In this document: piece after piece, positions 10,731-21,204 of the stretch
How positions within the stretch are numbered: position 1 is the stretch's first letter
How the letters are laid out: each line of letters starts with the position of its first letter
Source: Chara braunii
Taxonomy: Eukaryota; Streptophyta; Charophyceae; Charales; Characeae
Direction: 5' to 3'
Assembly: GCA_003427395.1 (NCBI GenBank)
Contig: BFEA01000833.1
Location: forward strand, 286,310 to 350,309
DNA length: 64,000 nucleotides
Translations under genes and position numbers: made by a program
The notes under the pieces: model-generated
Told to the model about the DNA's origin: nothing
Database searches by the model: none
The model's input: the letters and a program-made list of their open reading frames with translations, nothing else

Positions 10731-11250
10731 AAGGCTTAAGCAGCATTGGCCGCGGGGGGGAGGTCCCTGACGCGCTACGCGCCGGATTCGGGTCGAAGTT
10801 TTGGTGAGGGGCGGCGTATGAAGGCGATCGAGGGCGGGGGAGTGTGCAGAGGGGTGCGCGTACGGAAATGTTCACAGCGCGCCATTGAACGAGAGCGCGC
10901 GCCCTGGGGGCGGGGCACACGGCTGGTGTTGATGCAGACAGACATCTTGGAGGCGAGCCATCCGGTATGCGGGCGGCTTTTTGTTGTTTTGTTTTCCCCG
11001 GTTGGCCGTCGTTTTGTGTGCCCCCTTTTTTTTCTTTTTTTTTCTTTTCCTTCCTTCTTTTTTCATTTCTCGCCCGGCTGTCGTTTTGTGCCCCGCGATA
11101 GGCCGTCGTTGTTTCTGCGGACGAACATCTTGGAGGCGAGCCATCCGAAATGCAGTGTGAGGTCACCCACTCCATTTGTTATTTCTGCGGGCGTAGCCCG
11201 CACCGGTCCCCTTGAAAGAGGACAATCTGTGCTGGTCTGCTTGCCATAAA
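10731..11250. repeat. GC-rich segment with a repeated 22-mer
   Basis: The phrase CATCTTGGAGGCGAGCC plus ATCCG occurs at about 10943 and again at about 11127. The phrase CCGTCGTTTTGTG and variants occur three times between them. Open frames on both strands mirror this repeat and low-complexity T-rich DNA, so I do not call a gene. Confidence 0.5.
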
Positions 11251-11274
11251 TTGCCCTGATCTTTTTGCTGGAAT

Positions 11275-11413
11275 GCTGGGCCCGGTTTCCAGCAGGTATA
11301 AGCCCACAAATAGATGGGAGCCATCTACAAACGGCATGCGTACTTCTGGAGATGCTCATATCACCTCCAATAGTAGGCTCCCCACAGATTTCTCGCAAAA
11401 AAAAAAAAAAAAA
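11275..11413 (+). mobile_element. LINE 3'-end fragment with A tail
   Basis: The phrase GCTGGGCCCGGTTTCCAGC plus AGGT, followed by CCACAAATAGATGGG, resembles the last 60 bp of LINE-B (60718-60780) and both retroposons at 49.6-50.0 kb. It ends in a 17-base A run at 11397-11413. This is probably a 5'-truncated insertion of a related LINE. Confidence 0.6.
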
Positions 11414-12610
11414 GAGCACCAAAAGGGAGACATTTTTTGTTTGGCACACTCGACCATGTTTGTTCGCATCAAATAAAAAAGCGTCCAGATGATCAGCAAT
11501 CATCAGCAATATCTTCGGTTACAAATCTAAGATGGCCAGCTAAGCTGATCGGAAGCGATGTTTCTCAGACGGTAGAGGACACTGAAGTGATCTATGTTTA
11601 CTCTCATATCCAGTAATGCTCATACACAAAGGGTTACCATAGTTGAACATGACCTAAAGGGCTCAAATGCAGTCAGAGCCATCATGACCCTGCTACACGT
11701 GTTACTCTGATTGTTTGAGGAGAGGCCGCTTTACTAGGTCGGTTCCATATCCCATGTTCACCTGCCATTAATCGTCTCAGCTCAGGAAGGATGCCAGCAG
11801 CTAGGCCCCACAGGACTGTGGCTCTACTTGTGGTGAAGTAACATGAATCCAGTGTGAAAGCCAGACAGGTTCAACGATGGTGTGATCTGGCTTCCCTCTC
11901 AACACCAGAAGTTTATCTCGTGTAAGCTCTGGAATTTTCCCACTCATACCAAGATCGAGATGTCAGAAGACAAGTCGTTACTGGGCCCCTAGAGTTCAGC
12001 CATGTAATTCACTGATCCACCTACCTCAAACATGAGAAGATAGGCCCCACAACATCTGCCACCCCAACGTAGGCCCTACCTATATGTCACACCAAGGATC
12101 CAAAAACTGGCCCCACAGAGAGCAGCCTGCCTGAAACCTAAGGGATACCGTTAGGTTTGAGATCTGCTGTAGTCTTGCTGAGACTCCATCTATTGGTGGG
12201 GAGTTGCACCTGCTACAGGGACGGCGTCCCGTGTACGGTAAACATAATATCAATATAGCTACAACAAGGCCTAGGCAACCATAAAAGGGGTTGCCAGAGC
12301 CTGTTCCACTTTCTCACTCCATATGTATGTTGTTGTTTTTGCCTACCATTTCCGTCTCTGGAATGACAGCCGAGCTATTGACCCCTATCCATCTACAGGA
12401 AGCACTGGACCTCTTCTTTTGAGAGTTCCGTTCCCTGTTTCTGCACAAAATGTCCGCAAGTGCCGCAATTGAGTTTCTAATGCGCGAAAAAAAAGACACG
12501 CTCCTGCAAAGAAAACAGCCGGCGAGTTTGAAAATGCAATGAAAGTACTGTAGCCGTGGTGTCAGGCCGGGTGTCATAACAACAGGGGCTGGCCATGGTG
12601 TCAGGGGAGA
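11414..12610. other. No recognisable feature
   Basis: No supported gene, RNA or repeat was seen here. The open frames are short and lack motifs. Confidence 0.5.
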
Positions 12611-12611
12611 T

Positions 12612-12688
12612 CGTTTTCTACTGAAATTGCACTTTTGAGCTCAGCGGCAGATAGTTTTCTACTGAAATTGCATTTTTGAGCTCAGCGG
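12612..12688. repeat. 41-bp tandem duplication
   Basis: Two nearly identical units read TTTTCTACTGAAATTGCA followed by TTTTGAGCTCAGCGGC, differing by one C/T. Confidence 0.85.
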
Positions 12689-12779
12689 CTGTTTTCTTCA
12701 CCGATGCTTGTTTTTTTTACCTTTGCAAACTCAAAACCTGCCACGTCCATACTTGTTTCTTATTTTGTTTTAGACCTCG

Positions 12780-12945
12780 CCAATCAATCAATCAAGTTAT
12801 CAACCAGTCAACGCGCCAACCAACTAACCATGCAATCAATAAGAAATTCCACCATATGCGGAAAAACAACCACCCAGCCACCCAACCACCTAACGACCCA
12901 ACCAACCATGCAAGCAACCGACCGACCGACCGAAGGACGAGACAC
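12780..12945. repeat. CAAC/CAAT/CGAC degenerate tetranucleotide microsatellite
   Basis: The stretch consists of imperfect four-base units (AATC, CAAC, CAGC, CCGA), giving open frames rich in Asn, Gln and Thr that are not genes. Confidence 0.85.
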
Positions 12946-13050
12946 ATAGATTGACCGACATGACTGACGAACCCTGTGACGTGCCAACTTCTGTATATGA
13001 ATGAACTTCCAAAGCCCTGAGTTTTGCTTTTTTTTATCTCTAACGGGCTT

Positions 13051-13110
13051 TAGGGGTACCCTTCTTTTTGGTTGGTGGTATAGGGGTACCCCTCTTCTTG
13101 GTTGGTGGTA
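13051..13110. repeat. 30-bp tandem duplication
   Basis: Two adjacent 30-bp units start TAGGGGTACCC and end GGTTGGTGGTA, with two or three differences. Confidence 0.85.
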
Positions 13111-13242
13111 TGCATGGAATCAATGGCCGATGAGGCCCTCCCACTTTTAAGATTTGTTGTTTTTCTTTCTGAGGACTTGTCACAAATTCTCTCCGGCGAT
13201 CCATGAATTTACGTAGGACTTACAAGTGCCTTAGTGAGTACG

Positions 13243-14236
13243 CTAGGAATTTTGTTCGGCAGTTGGGAATTCCGAAATTTGTGGCCGCGCTTCCCGCTGA
13301 CGGGTCCTTTCTTGCAAGTGAGTGTTCCTAAATTCGCCCTTGAAGGCTCTGTGAATTTTCAGTAGGATCTGAATAGGCGTACAATTTTTTCCCGCATCAA
13401 ATCTCGTGTGCAGATATCGTTTTTGAATTTCTCCATCTTGAATTAGTTTTAGAGCTAGAATGAACAAAACATAACTGTTTTGGTGCCTTTCTGCTTCTGT
13501 GCTGGCGCCATGTAGCAACTTCCCCCGTTTCCTACTATCCCCATGCCATCTTCGCCTCTCTCTTTTTTGCGCCATCTTTCCTCCATCTGTAACTGTTTTC
13601 CATCCCCTCTCCTTACGCGCTTCTCTCCCACTCCTTTTCGTCTGAATCTTGGTCCCGCGCCGCACTAGTCTTCGTGCTCCCCTTCTTCCGGGTTTCATCA
13701 CCATACAATAACTCCCTACCGATTCCCCCCCATCAAGGTACTCGAGCCATTAGACGATATTGTGTAAGGAGGATACTTCCCTCATGCTGTCATTTGATTG
13801 GTTGCAAAGGAACTCACAGGGATCGATATGGCTTTCCATGAGTGATTTACTTGAACTCTCCCTCCACCCCCTCCTACCTCTGTCCCCGTTCCCTCCCATC
13901 TTCTATCTCCCTCTTCACAACTATAAAATCCACAAGCGCATCCGAAAAACGCTCTCTCAACCCATTTGCCAACTTCCGGGAAGTCGTGGCTAAATGATTT
14001 GTGTGTATGGCGAGTCGAAAAGTCCTAACAAGCTGACTGTAGTTTTGCAAGGCTGTGTGCCGGGTGGCCGCGCCAGATGCGGAATCTGGGTAAGTCGGTG
14101 TACAAGTTGAGTTGGTTAGGTGTTGATCACTGTGGTGTGGAGGTCGGTATGTGGTGACTGGGATCGCCAGTACCGGGGTAATGAACATGTATTTGTGTGA
14201 GTGGTCGTATGGCCTAGGGTCATAGTCAGAGAGCAA
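13243..14236 (-). other. Weak minus-strand ORFs, unidentified
   Basis: Two open frames without recognised motifs lie here. The piece at 13704-13243 (153 codons) begins with an Arg/Lys-rich block and then has a more protein-like hydrophobic stretch (residues about 84-125). The piece at 14236-13874 (120 codons) is less biased. They could be exons or remnants of one gene or chance frames. I see no splice signals I would defend. Confidence 0.2.
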
Positions 14237-14667
14237 AAGACTTGCGTGTCTTTGATCTTTGGTTCCTCCTCGTATATTGGAAGCTCAGTTCACGAGGAAT
14301 TGCTGGTTTTGTTTTTAAGATCTATTTGTGTGCTCATAACTCCATCTTTGTCTTTAGTCCCCTTCTTCGGTCAAGCAACGGCTCCGTCTGCCTCCTTTGG
14401 CCTTATCTCCCCCTTCCTCTCTTTCTCTCTTGATAATTTCTTCATGAATGTCTAAATGTCCTGATAACTACCTCGTCTCTACCGGCTCCTGAGGTCTTGT
14501 CTTTCTCGTCTCGTTCAATTCAATCGGATCTCGTGAGGACGAGTATCATTGAATTTGAAGAGGCCGCCGAGCTACGGAACCACATGCGAAAGCTTTTCGT
14601 ATGCAATTGCAGAGGTGGCCCAGCCGAGGGCGTTTCTCGCTCGCTGTAGCATAGGGGGTACGTGCGG

Positions 14668-14822
14668 TGTGGCAACTTTTTCCAGCCGAGCCACCTCGGG
14701 CGACCGGAAAGCCAGCAGACTGTCACGCAGGATTTTGTATGTGATTGCAATAAAAAAAATAAATTAAATAATACAAATCCCTTCCTATTATGTGCGTCCG
14801 GCTTCGAGCGAGACCCTTCAAT
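14668..14822 (-). repeat. Truncated third LTR (terminal 155 bp)
   Basis: The stub starts TGTGGCAACTTTTTCC and follows the LTR ends at 15088 and 33900 until CCCTTCAA. It then jumps straight into leader sequence equivalent to 33635 onward. The jump is a deletion that removed a whole internal region and most of an LTR. Confidence 0.8.
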
Positions 14823-15087
14823 GTGTCAAGCTCGATTCTCTCCAGTCAATAATGTCAATCTCCTTTTCCCGATCCAGTGTGGTACCTCACACAAGGAAGA
14901 AATAAATCACAGTTAGCAGCCGTCATTCTCAAGAGAATCGGGACTCAGATGAGAATAATAGAATTAGCATGAGGCTCACAAAAATGTCAGCAGTTCTCAT
15001 GCCCTAATCAAAGCTCAAAGATGATGATGACTCAGGCTCGTTCCGGACACGAAAATGTTTTCATGTCCCCGGCAACGGTGCCATTTT
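14823..15087 (-). other. Leader of a second, deleted element copy, with primer-binding site
   Basis: This stretch is homologous to 33635-33899, the untranslated leader after the 5' LTR of the main element. It includes an 18-bp primer site at 15066-15083 that differs from the main site at one base (T at 15079). Confidence 0.85.
15066..15083 (-). promoter_or_regulatory. tRNA-Asp primer-binding site (mutated)
   Basis: The plus strand reads as the 3' end of plant tRNA-Asp including CCA, with one mismatch. It sits four bases from the LTR edge at 15088. Confidence 0.85.
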
Positions 15088-15596
15088 CGTCACAACTTTT
15101 TCCAGTCGAGCCACCTCGGGCGACTGGAAAGCAAACAGGCTGTCACGTAGGATTTTGTATGTGATTGCAATAAATAAAATAAATTAAATAATGCAAATCT
15201 CTTCTTGTAGTGTGCGTCCGACTTCGAGCGAGACCCTTCAATTGCGGTCTTCGCCGGTCCCCGGCCTTATGAATCTTTTATTTTGATTTGGAACAACAGA
15301 GAATTATGCAAATAATAATCATAAAATTAAAGGTGCTATGCATGCATCAATTACGTCAATTTGATTTTGAGAACAGTGACAAAACATCCACGAAGGCAAT
15401 CATCAAGCAAGAATAATGCAGAAAATAAGACTGACTGACTCGAGCAAAGACAGGGGCAGTTGAATGAGGGAAGAATGAGAACTCATAATAATATCAGAAA
15501 GTACACATAAACGAGCGTGGTCAGCACCTCTCAAGAGTCCTCACTCATCCCTCTGGTCAGTCTCTCTCAACCTCTTTTCATTGATCTTCTCTGGTG

Positions 15597-16340
15597 TCAA
15601 GACCCATGCCCACGTACAATCTGAGACTGAGGCTTTGTGATAAAATGCCACCTGAAGCCAGCAAGCTCTGAGCATGACCATCCGAGGCACATGACACGGT
15701 AGTTAACTATGGAGCAAAACTCCTCCCACAAAATAGGCAGTCCGTCCACTGAAAAGACTACTCGTCTGAGGTAGGGATACTTGGTGGGCTCGGTCAGCGC
15801 CTCAATGTCAATCACCGCTGAAGAGATATATCTCTTTGCCGAGCTGATCATATCAAGCCAACTCGTGCCATCTGTGAGGAGAGAAGGAACAGAAGGTCTG
15901 GGATAGTCAGTATAAAGCTTCGGTCCAAAGCTGCGGATCAGCGTAGTGCCACTTTCATCGATTTTTCTCTCTTTCTGCTCGAGATACCTTGTGGCGGAGA
16001 TCCACACTGCATCAAAATGCTCATAAGCCTCTTTGCCCTTCTTCAGATAGAACCTCAGATCGTGGATAGTGCCATTAACAAAATTGGTCTGGACTACGAA
16101 GATTGACAGATTTCCATGTCTAAAACCAATGGCACTAGCATACCGATAGCGGAAAGCCTCCCTGCATGATATCTGGTTGAGGTTGGTCGGCACTGACTCG
16201 CTAACTTGAAAGAACTCAACTGTACTCATGGAAAATAACTTTGGCTCCCCGTTGATTGTCGTTTCCGAGTACTGTGTCCGACAAGGGTTTTGTCGTTCTT
16301 GATTGTTATTTCCGATTGTTTTTCGAATGCTGCTTCTCAT
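15597..16340 (-). CDS. LTR-encoded ORF with the YDxR module (247 aa)
   Basis: This is an intact 247-codon frame inside the 3' LTR, in pol sense. Residues about 63-175 carry FRYRYA, then IHDLRFYLKKG, then W, then PSVPSLLTDG, then SWLDMI. The same order and spacing recur in the region between 5' LTR and gag (33562-32270). The C-terminal part (EEFCSIVNYRV...LGW) looks like the start of a second module. The equivalent in the 5' LTR (about 34409-35145) has lost the start codon (ATG to ATT) and has a TAG in place of a Trp codon at 34536-34538. I know no family with this motif, and the function is unknown. Retention of an open frame in one LTR suggests it was coding in the source element. Confidence 0.6.
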   Translation of the reverse strand: MRSSIRKTIGNNNQERQNPCRTQYSETTINGEPKLFSMSTVEFFQVSESVPTNLNQISCREAFRYRYASAIGFRHGNLSIFVVQTNFVNGTIHDLRFYLKKGKEAYEHFDAVWISATRYLEQKERKIDESGTTLIRSFGPKLYTDYPRPSVPSLLTDGTSWLDMISSAKRYISSAVIDIEALTEPTKYPYLRRVVFSVDGLPILWEEFCSIVNYRVMCLGWSCSELAGFRWHFITKPQSQIVRGHGS

Positions 16341-16467
16341 GGCTATTTCTGACTGAAAGATTGTCGTTCCTGACTGAATAATTGTTGTTCAGAAAACTTA
16401 GCAGCTACTCATCAGAAAAACTGTTCCGCTACTGATCAGAAACTGACCAGCTTCGGATCATAAAACT

Positions 16468-16560
16468 GATTGCTTGCTGTTCTGGAAACCAGCTGCTTGC
16501 TGTTCTCGAAACCGGCTGCTTGCTGTTCTGGAAACGAGCTGCTTGCTGTTCTGGAAACTG
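16468..16560. repeat. 30-bp minisatellite in LTR (4 units)
   Basis: The unit is GCTTGCTGTTCTGGAAAC plus about 12 bp. There are four units here but three in the 5' LTR at about 35283-35350. Confidence 0.8.
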
Positions 16561-16999
16561 ATTCTGAATGGTTGTTTCTTGAAAGTTATTTTCCGTATGT
16601 TGTTTCTTGAATGTTGTTTCTGAATGTTGTTTCTGAATGTTGAGTCTGAATGTTGAGTATGGATTTTAATCAAATGTTGATTGATTTCTAATTGATTGCC
16701 GATTATCCTAGAAAGACTGTTTACTTGCTTGTGAAATCTGTTGTGGTTTGAGTTGACCGTTGCTTGCCGGAATAGACGGCAATTGTTGCTAAGTGAACAG
16801 ACTATTAGTTGTCATTATGTGCGCTGTCCGGAATGGTCATTCGAAGGTTACCTGAAAGATGTCTGAAAGTTAACTGTATGTGGCTTGGTCATCACCAACG
16901 GCGCTGTGCACCTCACGTCGAGAGCACCGTCAAGTGGTGATCAACATCAACAGTACTAAGTACCAGCGCCAAACTTCATTGTGTGAGTTCAACTGACTG

Positions 17000-17095
17000 A
17001 GTGACAATTAAGTAGTAACTGAGTAGTGACTAAGTAGTGGCTGAGTAGTGACTGAGTAGTGGCTGAGTAGTGACTGAGTAGTGACTGAATTGCGA
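17000..17095. repeat. GACTGAGTAGT minisatellite in LTR
   Basis: Units of about 11-12 bp read TGACTGAGTAG / TGGCTGAGTAG. A slightly different array stands at about 35808-35900 in the other LTR. Related GAGCACTATACTGAGCTC phrases follow. Confidence 0.75.
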
Positions 17096-17340
17096 CTGAA
17101 TACTGTTATGTACATTGTTCTGAGCTCTAAATTATGCACTGAGCACCACTCTGAGCACTATACTGAGCTCTGAGTACTGATTGCTGCTTTGAGTACAGTT
17201 TGAATATTCGTCTGAGAACTGCCAGAATACGTCTCCGAATCGTGATTCACCATGTCAACGTGCTGCAAAGGGGAAGGTGCAATTTATTGTCATTCAAGGT
17301 TAATAGAGTTTTGAGAGTGGTGATCTGAGCACTGCAGGGC

Positions 17341-17667
17341 TCATACAAGCTTTGCCTTGGCCTGTTCCACCGTCTCTAGAGAGGAGTTGGCGTTGTGCAT
17401 CCTACCATTGTCTCCATAGAAATAAATCACATATTCGGTGTACCTCTCACCCTTCACCCTTTGGACTGCAAGCTCACGCTGGACTTTTTTATGTATCTTT
17501 ACGTCCTGATACGCTTCTTTCTCCCATCCTTCTCTTTTATTCCTGTTCAGTTCACTCTTCACTACCAGGACTTCGTCCTCCCTCATGACTGTTACGCAGA
17601 CTGTATCAACAGGGTTACCAGACGAGTTCCAACAGCCAGCCTTGAAGGGTGCAGAAACACCCCTCAA
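17341..17667 (-). CDS. LTR-encoded hypothetical protein (108 aa)
   Basis: An open frame in pol sense of 108 codons with ordinary amino-acid composition. It has a hydrophobic DTVCVTVMRE segment, a Lys/Glu-rich middle (residues about 38-75) and a YVIYFYGDNGRMH segment near the end. The 5' LTR copy (36145-36471) keeps the same length and most residues. Several changes are conservative (V/I, K/R, H/Q), but it has TGA for a Trp codon at 36328-36330. I do not recognise the family. Two length-matched copies with mostly mild substitutions argue for former coding function rather than chance. Confidence 0.5.
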   Translation of the reverse strand: MRGVSAPFKAGCWNSSGNPVDTVCVTVMREDEVLVVKSELNRNKREGWEKEAYQDVKIHKKVQRELAVQRVKGERYTEYVIYFYGDNGRMHNANSSLETVEQAKAKLV

Positions 17668-18048
17668 GTATTATGACCACTAATGTTATCAAATGTGACT
17701 CAGACAGGTTTTGCCCAACTTAAGCTCTAAATACTTGAGTAGCCTCAGAGCATGAGCCGTGCTGAGAGACCATCCAAACTGACCTAATTCAGACGCGACA
17801 ATGGGGCGCACGACTGCTCGACCAACATGTCACGAGTCACCCAACAGGCTTACTTAAGGCGTGATTGACCAGTATATAAAAAAAAAAAAAAGGAAAAGAA
17901 AAAGGCAAGCCACTCCCCTGAGCTTGGTTACTCATTCCGCATTCTGACCCCCTGAATGATCGAAATTGCGGCTGGAGCTTTTACCTGAAACTTCTGATTT
18001 TTGGTACCTGACCAGTCCGCACTCAAGTTCCGTAGAACAGGTGGGAGC

Positions 18049-19369
18049 AAAATCTCCGAGAAAATTGCCCTAATGCTCATGCTACTGCTAACCACTTAGG
18101 AGTCAATCGAGGGCAAGTTTCTCAAGAATAGGAAGGGAAATAGGAAGATGAGAGGGGACGTAAGTAAACGCACTTTCACAAGATAATTAANACCACGTTA
18201 ATTGTAACGAGGAATACAAGTAGCTTTTCTTCGAGTCAAATNTTGCCCCGACTTTGCAAAATAGACTCTTAGTCACCATCGAGTAGGAACTTAGCAAGAA
18301 TATAAAAGANTTTCCTCAGTATTGCCTTTCTTTTCCCCATCCAATCATTAGTCAAGGCACAAAACACCAGCCAATGGGAATCATCTCTACTTTTCCTTTT
18401 NACATACAAGCCCACTNNGTGAGCCCGNAAATAAGTNTGCATATTNGATCAAATACCTGCCTATAATCATNAGGCCAACAAATGCATTCAATCAAGCATT
18501 TGTCTGCATGCACAGGTATTTGCAGGTTTCATAGTCTCGCATTCGATTTATCTCAGGACCCAATGAACTCANGCCACTATGGATAACCATTCAATCNGGT
18601 GAGCACATGCAAGCNTGCACTCTCANGCACTGGTGCAGCCACCTGGTGCAGTCACACAGTGCAGGCACACAGNGCTGACNCTCGGTGCAATCNCACGATG
18701 NAGTCACTTGGTGCAGTCACACAGTGCANGCACANANCGTACTAGACTCGCGGTGCAATCGCACGATGNAGTCACACGATNAAGTCTCNCGATGCAATCA
18801 TTCANTGTTGTCACGCGATGCAGTCACNGGATGCAGTCACTCGACNCAGTCATGCGATGCAATCACGTGGTGCAATCATGNNATACAGTCACGCGACNNT
18901 NTTCTCAGCCCTGCGAACAAATGTACTATTACATATTTATCTTGATCNGCTACACGTATGCTCACACGCGCCCATACTNANNTGAAAACTGAACACAACA
19001 AAACTCTTGTGGACTAGCTGGAAANCGCTTGATCAGATGTACACACACACATTCACACTTTTCTGTTTTCACAAAAAGAAAAACAGGAGAAGGAGAGTCA
19101 AAAGTCCAGACAACTCTTGTNNCCTCTACTCCCACTGTTCTNAAGTAAAAACGNCAGAGAAANGATGTACCAAACTCGATCAGTCNTCCTACGAGTCCGA
19201 TATCAGGCANNCAGTACAAGATTCNTATACCCCCTTTGAATTGACAAACAATCGAGTATTCAACTCTGCANTAATAGCGCTTCCAATCATTAGAGCATGA
19301 GGTCGTGCCCATCTATGGACAACTTCACTCCCTCAACCTCGAGAATCATTTAAACCACCCACTCGTATG
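18049..19369. other. Identical N-containing block, first copy
   Basis: Over about 1.32 kb I see no difference from 36853-38173, including dozens of single N positions at the same offsets (constant offset 18,804). The flanking LTR sequence differs every few tens of bases. Both copies were most likely filled from one collapsed consensus. Confidence 0.88.
18627..18900. repeat. Minisatellite of about 12-14 bp, GATGCAGTCAC-type
   Basis: Variants of CGATGCAGTCAC / GGTGCAATCAC repeat about twenty times, with many N bases where variants were merged. It is duplicated in the other LTR at 37431-37704. Confidence 0.85.
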
Positions 19370-20628
19370 CTGGACTATCTCCGAGACTAGCAGACCTTCA
19401 GTCACAGTTATAGGGAGGAGCTACTTTCGTGATCACCTGTTTATGCAGTTTGCTATGGGTCTACCCCATTTTGCGAATATGATGAAGTAATTAAAAAAAA
19501 ATAGGGAGAGAAAACTATTCATAATAACAAGCTTCTTATCTGGAAATCCAGCCAAGATAATCGTTGAGGAAAGCTCGGGAGATCCTAAATGAACAACATC
19601 AATCAGTTGTTTCACTGTTTGCGACTAAAGGTGGAAAGGGGTCCTTCCCTTCCCTCCTGGATGTCTCCCTTGATCCTCCGTTTCAAACTCTCAAACGTTC
19701 TCTCCTGCTCGTGTATAGGGAAACTAGACCGAAATGATTAACGTCTCCGAGAATGATGATCTAGCTGCCTGAATAGCGCCAAAGCTAAGACGAAAGAACC
19801 AGATGGAAGCAAAACGAGTGACGTCGACTCTCGGTGGACTACTGATACAGTTACCCGCGCTGAAACTGACGCAGCTCTTCACCAGCTGCACTCTGACCAG
19901 CTAGTGACTACAACCGCACACGCAAGTGAAGAACGGTCGATCTGTATCCAAGAAGACAATGAAGAAGTCATAGTTTGGCGCGCTGCAGACGGGTCTAAAG
20001 CGACGTCTACTATACCTTGCACAAATACCTTCTTTCTCATTGGCCATCACCCATGCCATTTCTGGCACGATCTTGCCTTTTCCGCTACTGCAGTAGGAGA
20101 AGGAAGTCAAGTGAACGTACGAGCAACTGTTGATGTCCTTAGCACGTCGCAGGTCTGCATCCTACTTTGCTCACACAGTCTCTCTCCGCAGCCATCCCCC
20201 TGTGACCTCTCGCGCACCGCTATGGACGCGCATTACTCCGTTGGGTTGACCCTCGCGCGTTTCCAAGTATTGCAGCCGCGCGCTCTCGCAGTTTGCAGGC
20301 ACCATAGCTGACTCTCACTGGCTGCGTCACACAATGTGACAATCAGAGCAGAAATGTGTTGTCAACAAAAAACTTTTCACCTTTCTCCAAGAATGTCTGA
20401 TTTCCCCCCCCCTTCGCGCACTCGTTCCCGTGTCACGTAGCTCACCTCTCACTCGTATCCACCTCGAGAGCCAGCCCTTGCGTCTCGAAACTGGCCCATG
20501 AAGACCTGTTGCGGCCCAACAGACACAAGATGTCGCGAGTAAGTGGGGATGTAGCGGTTGACATCAATCGTATCTAGCAAAGTCGCCCTCTCTGCTCATC
20601 TGCTCCGCCTCTCCCTTTTGTTGACCTT

Positions 20629-21204
20629 CTACCTCACACGTCGGTCTTTCTTGGGGTGCCACACGTCGCGCACACACTTTTTCACACGTTTCTTCCCCTT
20701 GTTCTGTATGTCTCCCGCCCCACGGCCTCTGGGCGTCACTTGTCGAGAGCTGACCTCGGGTCCCTCTTCCACCGGTTTCGCGGCCCGGTGATGACTCTGG
20801 ATCTCGCCTGGTCTATTCCAGGACCTGAGATCTGTCTCCCGGTCTCCCGCTTCGCTCATTTCACTCTCACTGCCTGAGTCCCTGTCCACGTGGGTCTGTT
20901 CCAGGTCCGCCGTGTCCATTGAGGTCTCGGTCTCATGATACGAGACCATTACCTGTAACCTTGCAGTCACTCCGTCCCTCCTGCAGCGCCTCTCCGCACG
21001 GTCTTTCGCCTCCGTGATTCCATCCTGCAGTTTTTCATCCGTTTGCATCTCCACCTCTTTTGCCTATTCCACGTTAATCTTCATTTTCACTTCATCTCCC
21101 CCATCGTAATTTAGCATGACCGTGATCCAGGGCCCTTCCTCAGACATGGGTCTCCACCAGGCCTGGTGGTACCAGTATCCGGGCCTGTACCCATGCAGCG
21201 CCAT
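20629..21204 (-). pseudogene. LTR-encoded ORF, 192 codons with one stop
   Basis: From an ATG at 21204 the frame runs to 20629, interrupted by one TAG at 21064-21066. The N-terminal part is aromatic (GYRPGYWYHQAWW), followed by a strand-like WITVMLNYDGGDEV. The C-terminal two thirds are charged and Ser/Glu-rich, ending very basic. The 5' LTR copy (39496-40073) has no stop at that point but carries nearby compensating indels and further changes. It lies in pol sense. No known family is recognised. Confidence 0.45.

Noticed and set aside
10729-11249. Overlapping ORFs of 148 and 167 codons on opposite strands
   Set aside because: Both mirror a GC-rich duplicated 22-mer and poly-T/CT tracts, and neither has a recognisable domain.
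13446-13460. 15-base match to the start of a CRISPR sgRNA scaffold (GTTTTAGAGCTAGAA)
   Set aside because: The match ends after 15 bases and the surrounding sequence is unrelated. There is no promoter, spacer or vector sequence, so I take it as coincidence.
17873-17880. TATATAAA followed by an A run within the LTR
   Set aside because: It is on the strand opposite to pol, in low-complexity DNA, with no ORF placed to use it.
18627-18900. CRISPR-like alternation of repeats
   Set aside because: The units are contiguous variants of 12-14 bp without unique spacers: a minisatellite.
20904-20943. Repeat-rich Ser/Glu/Asp coding in the LTR as a host transcription factor
   Set aside because: Only composition supports it. 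It belongs to the LTR ORF present in both LTRs.
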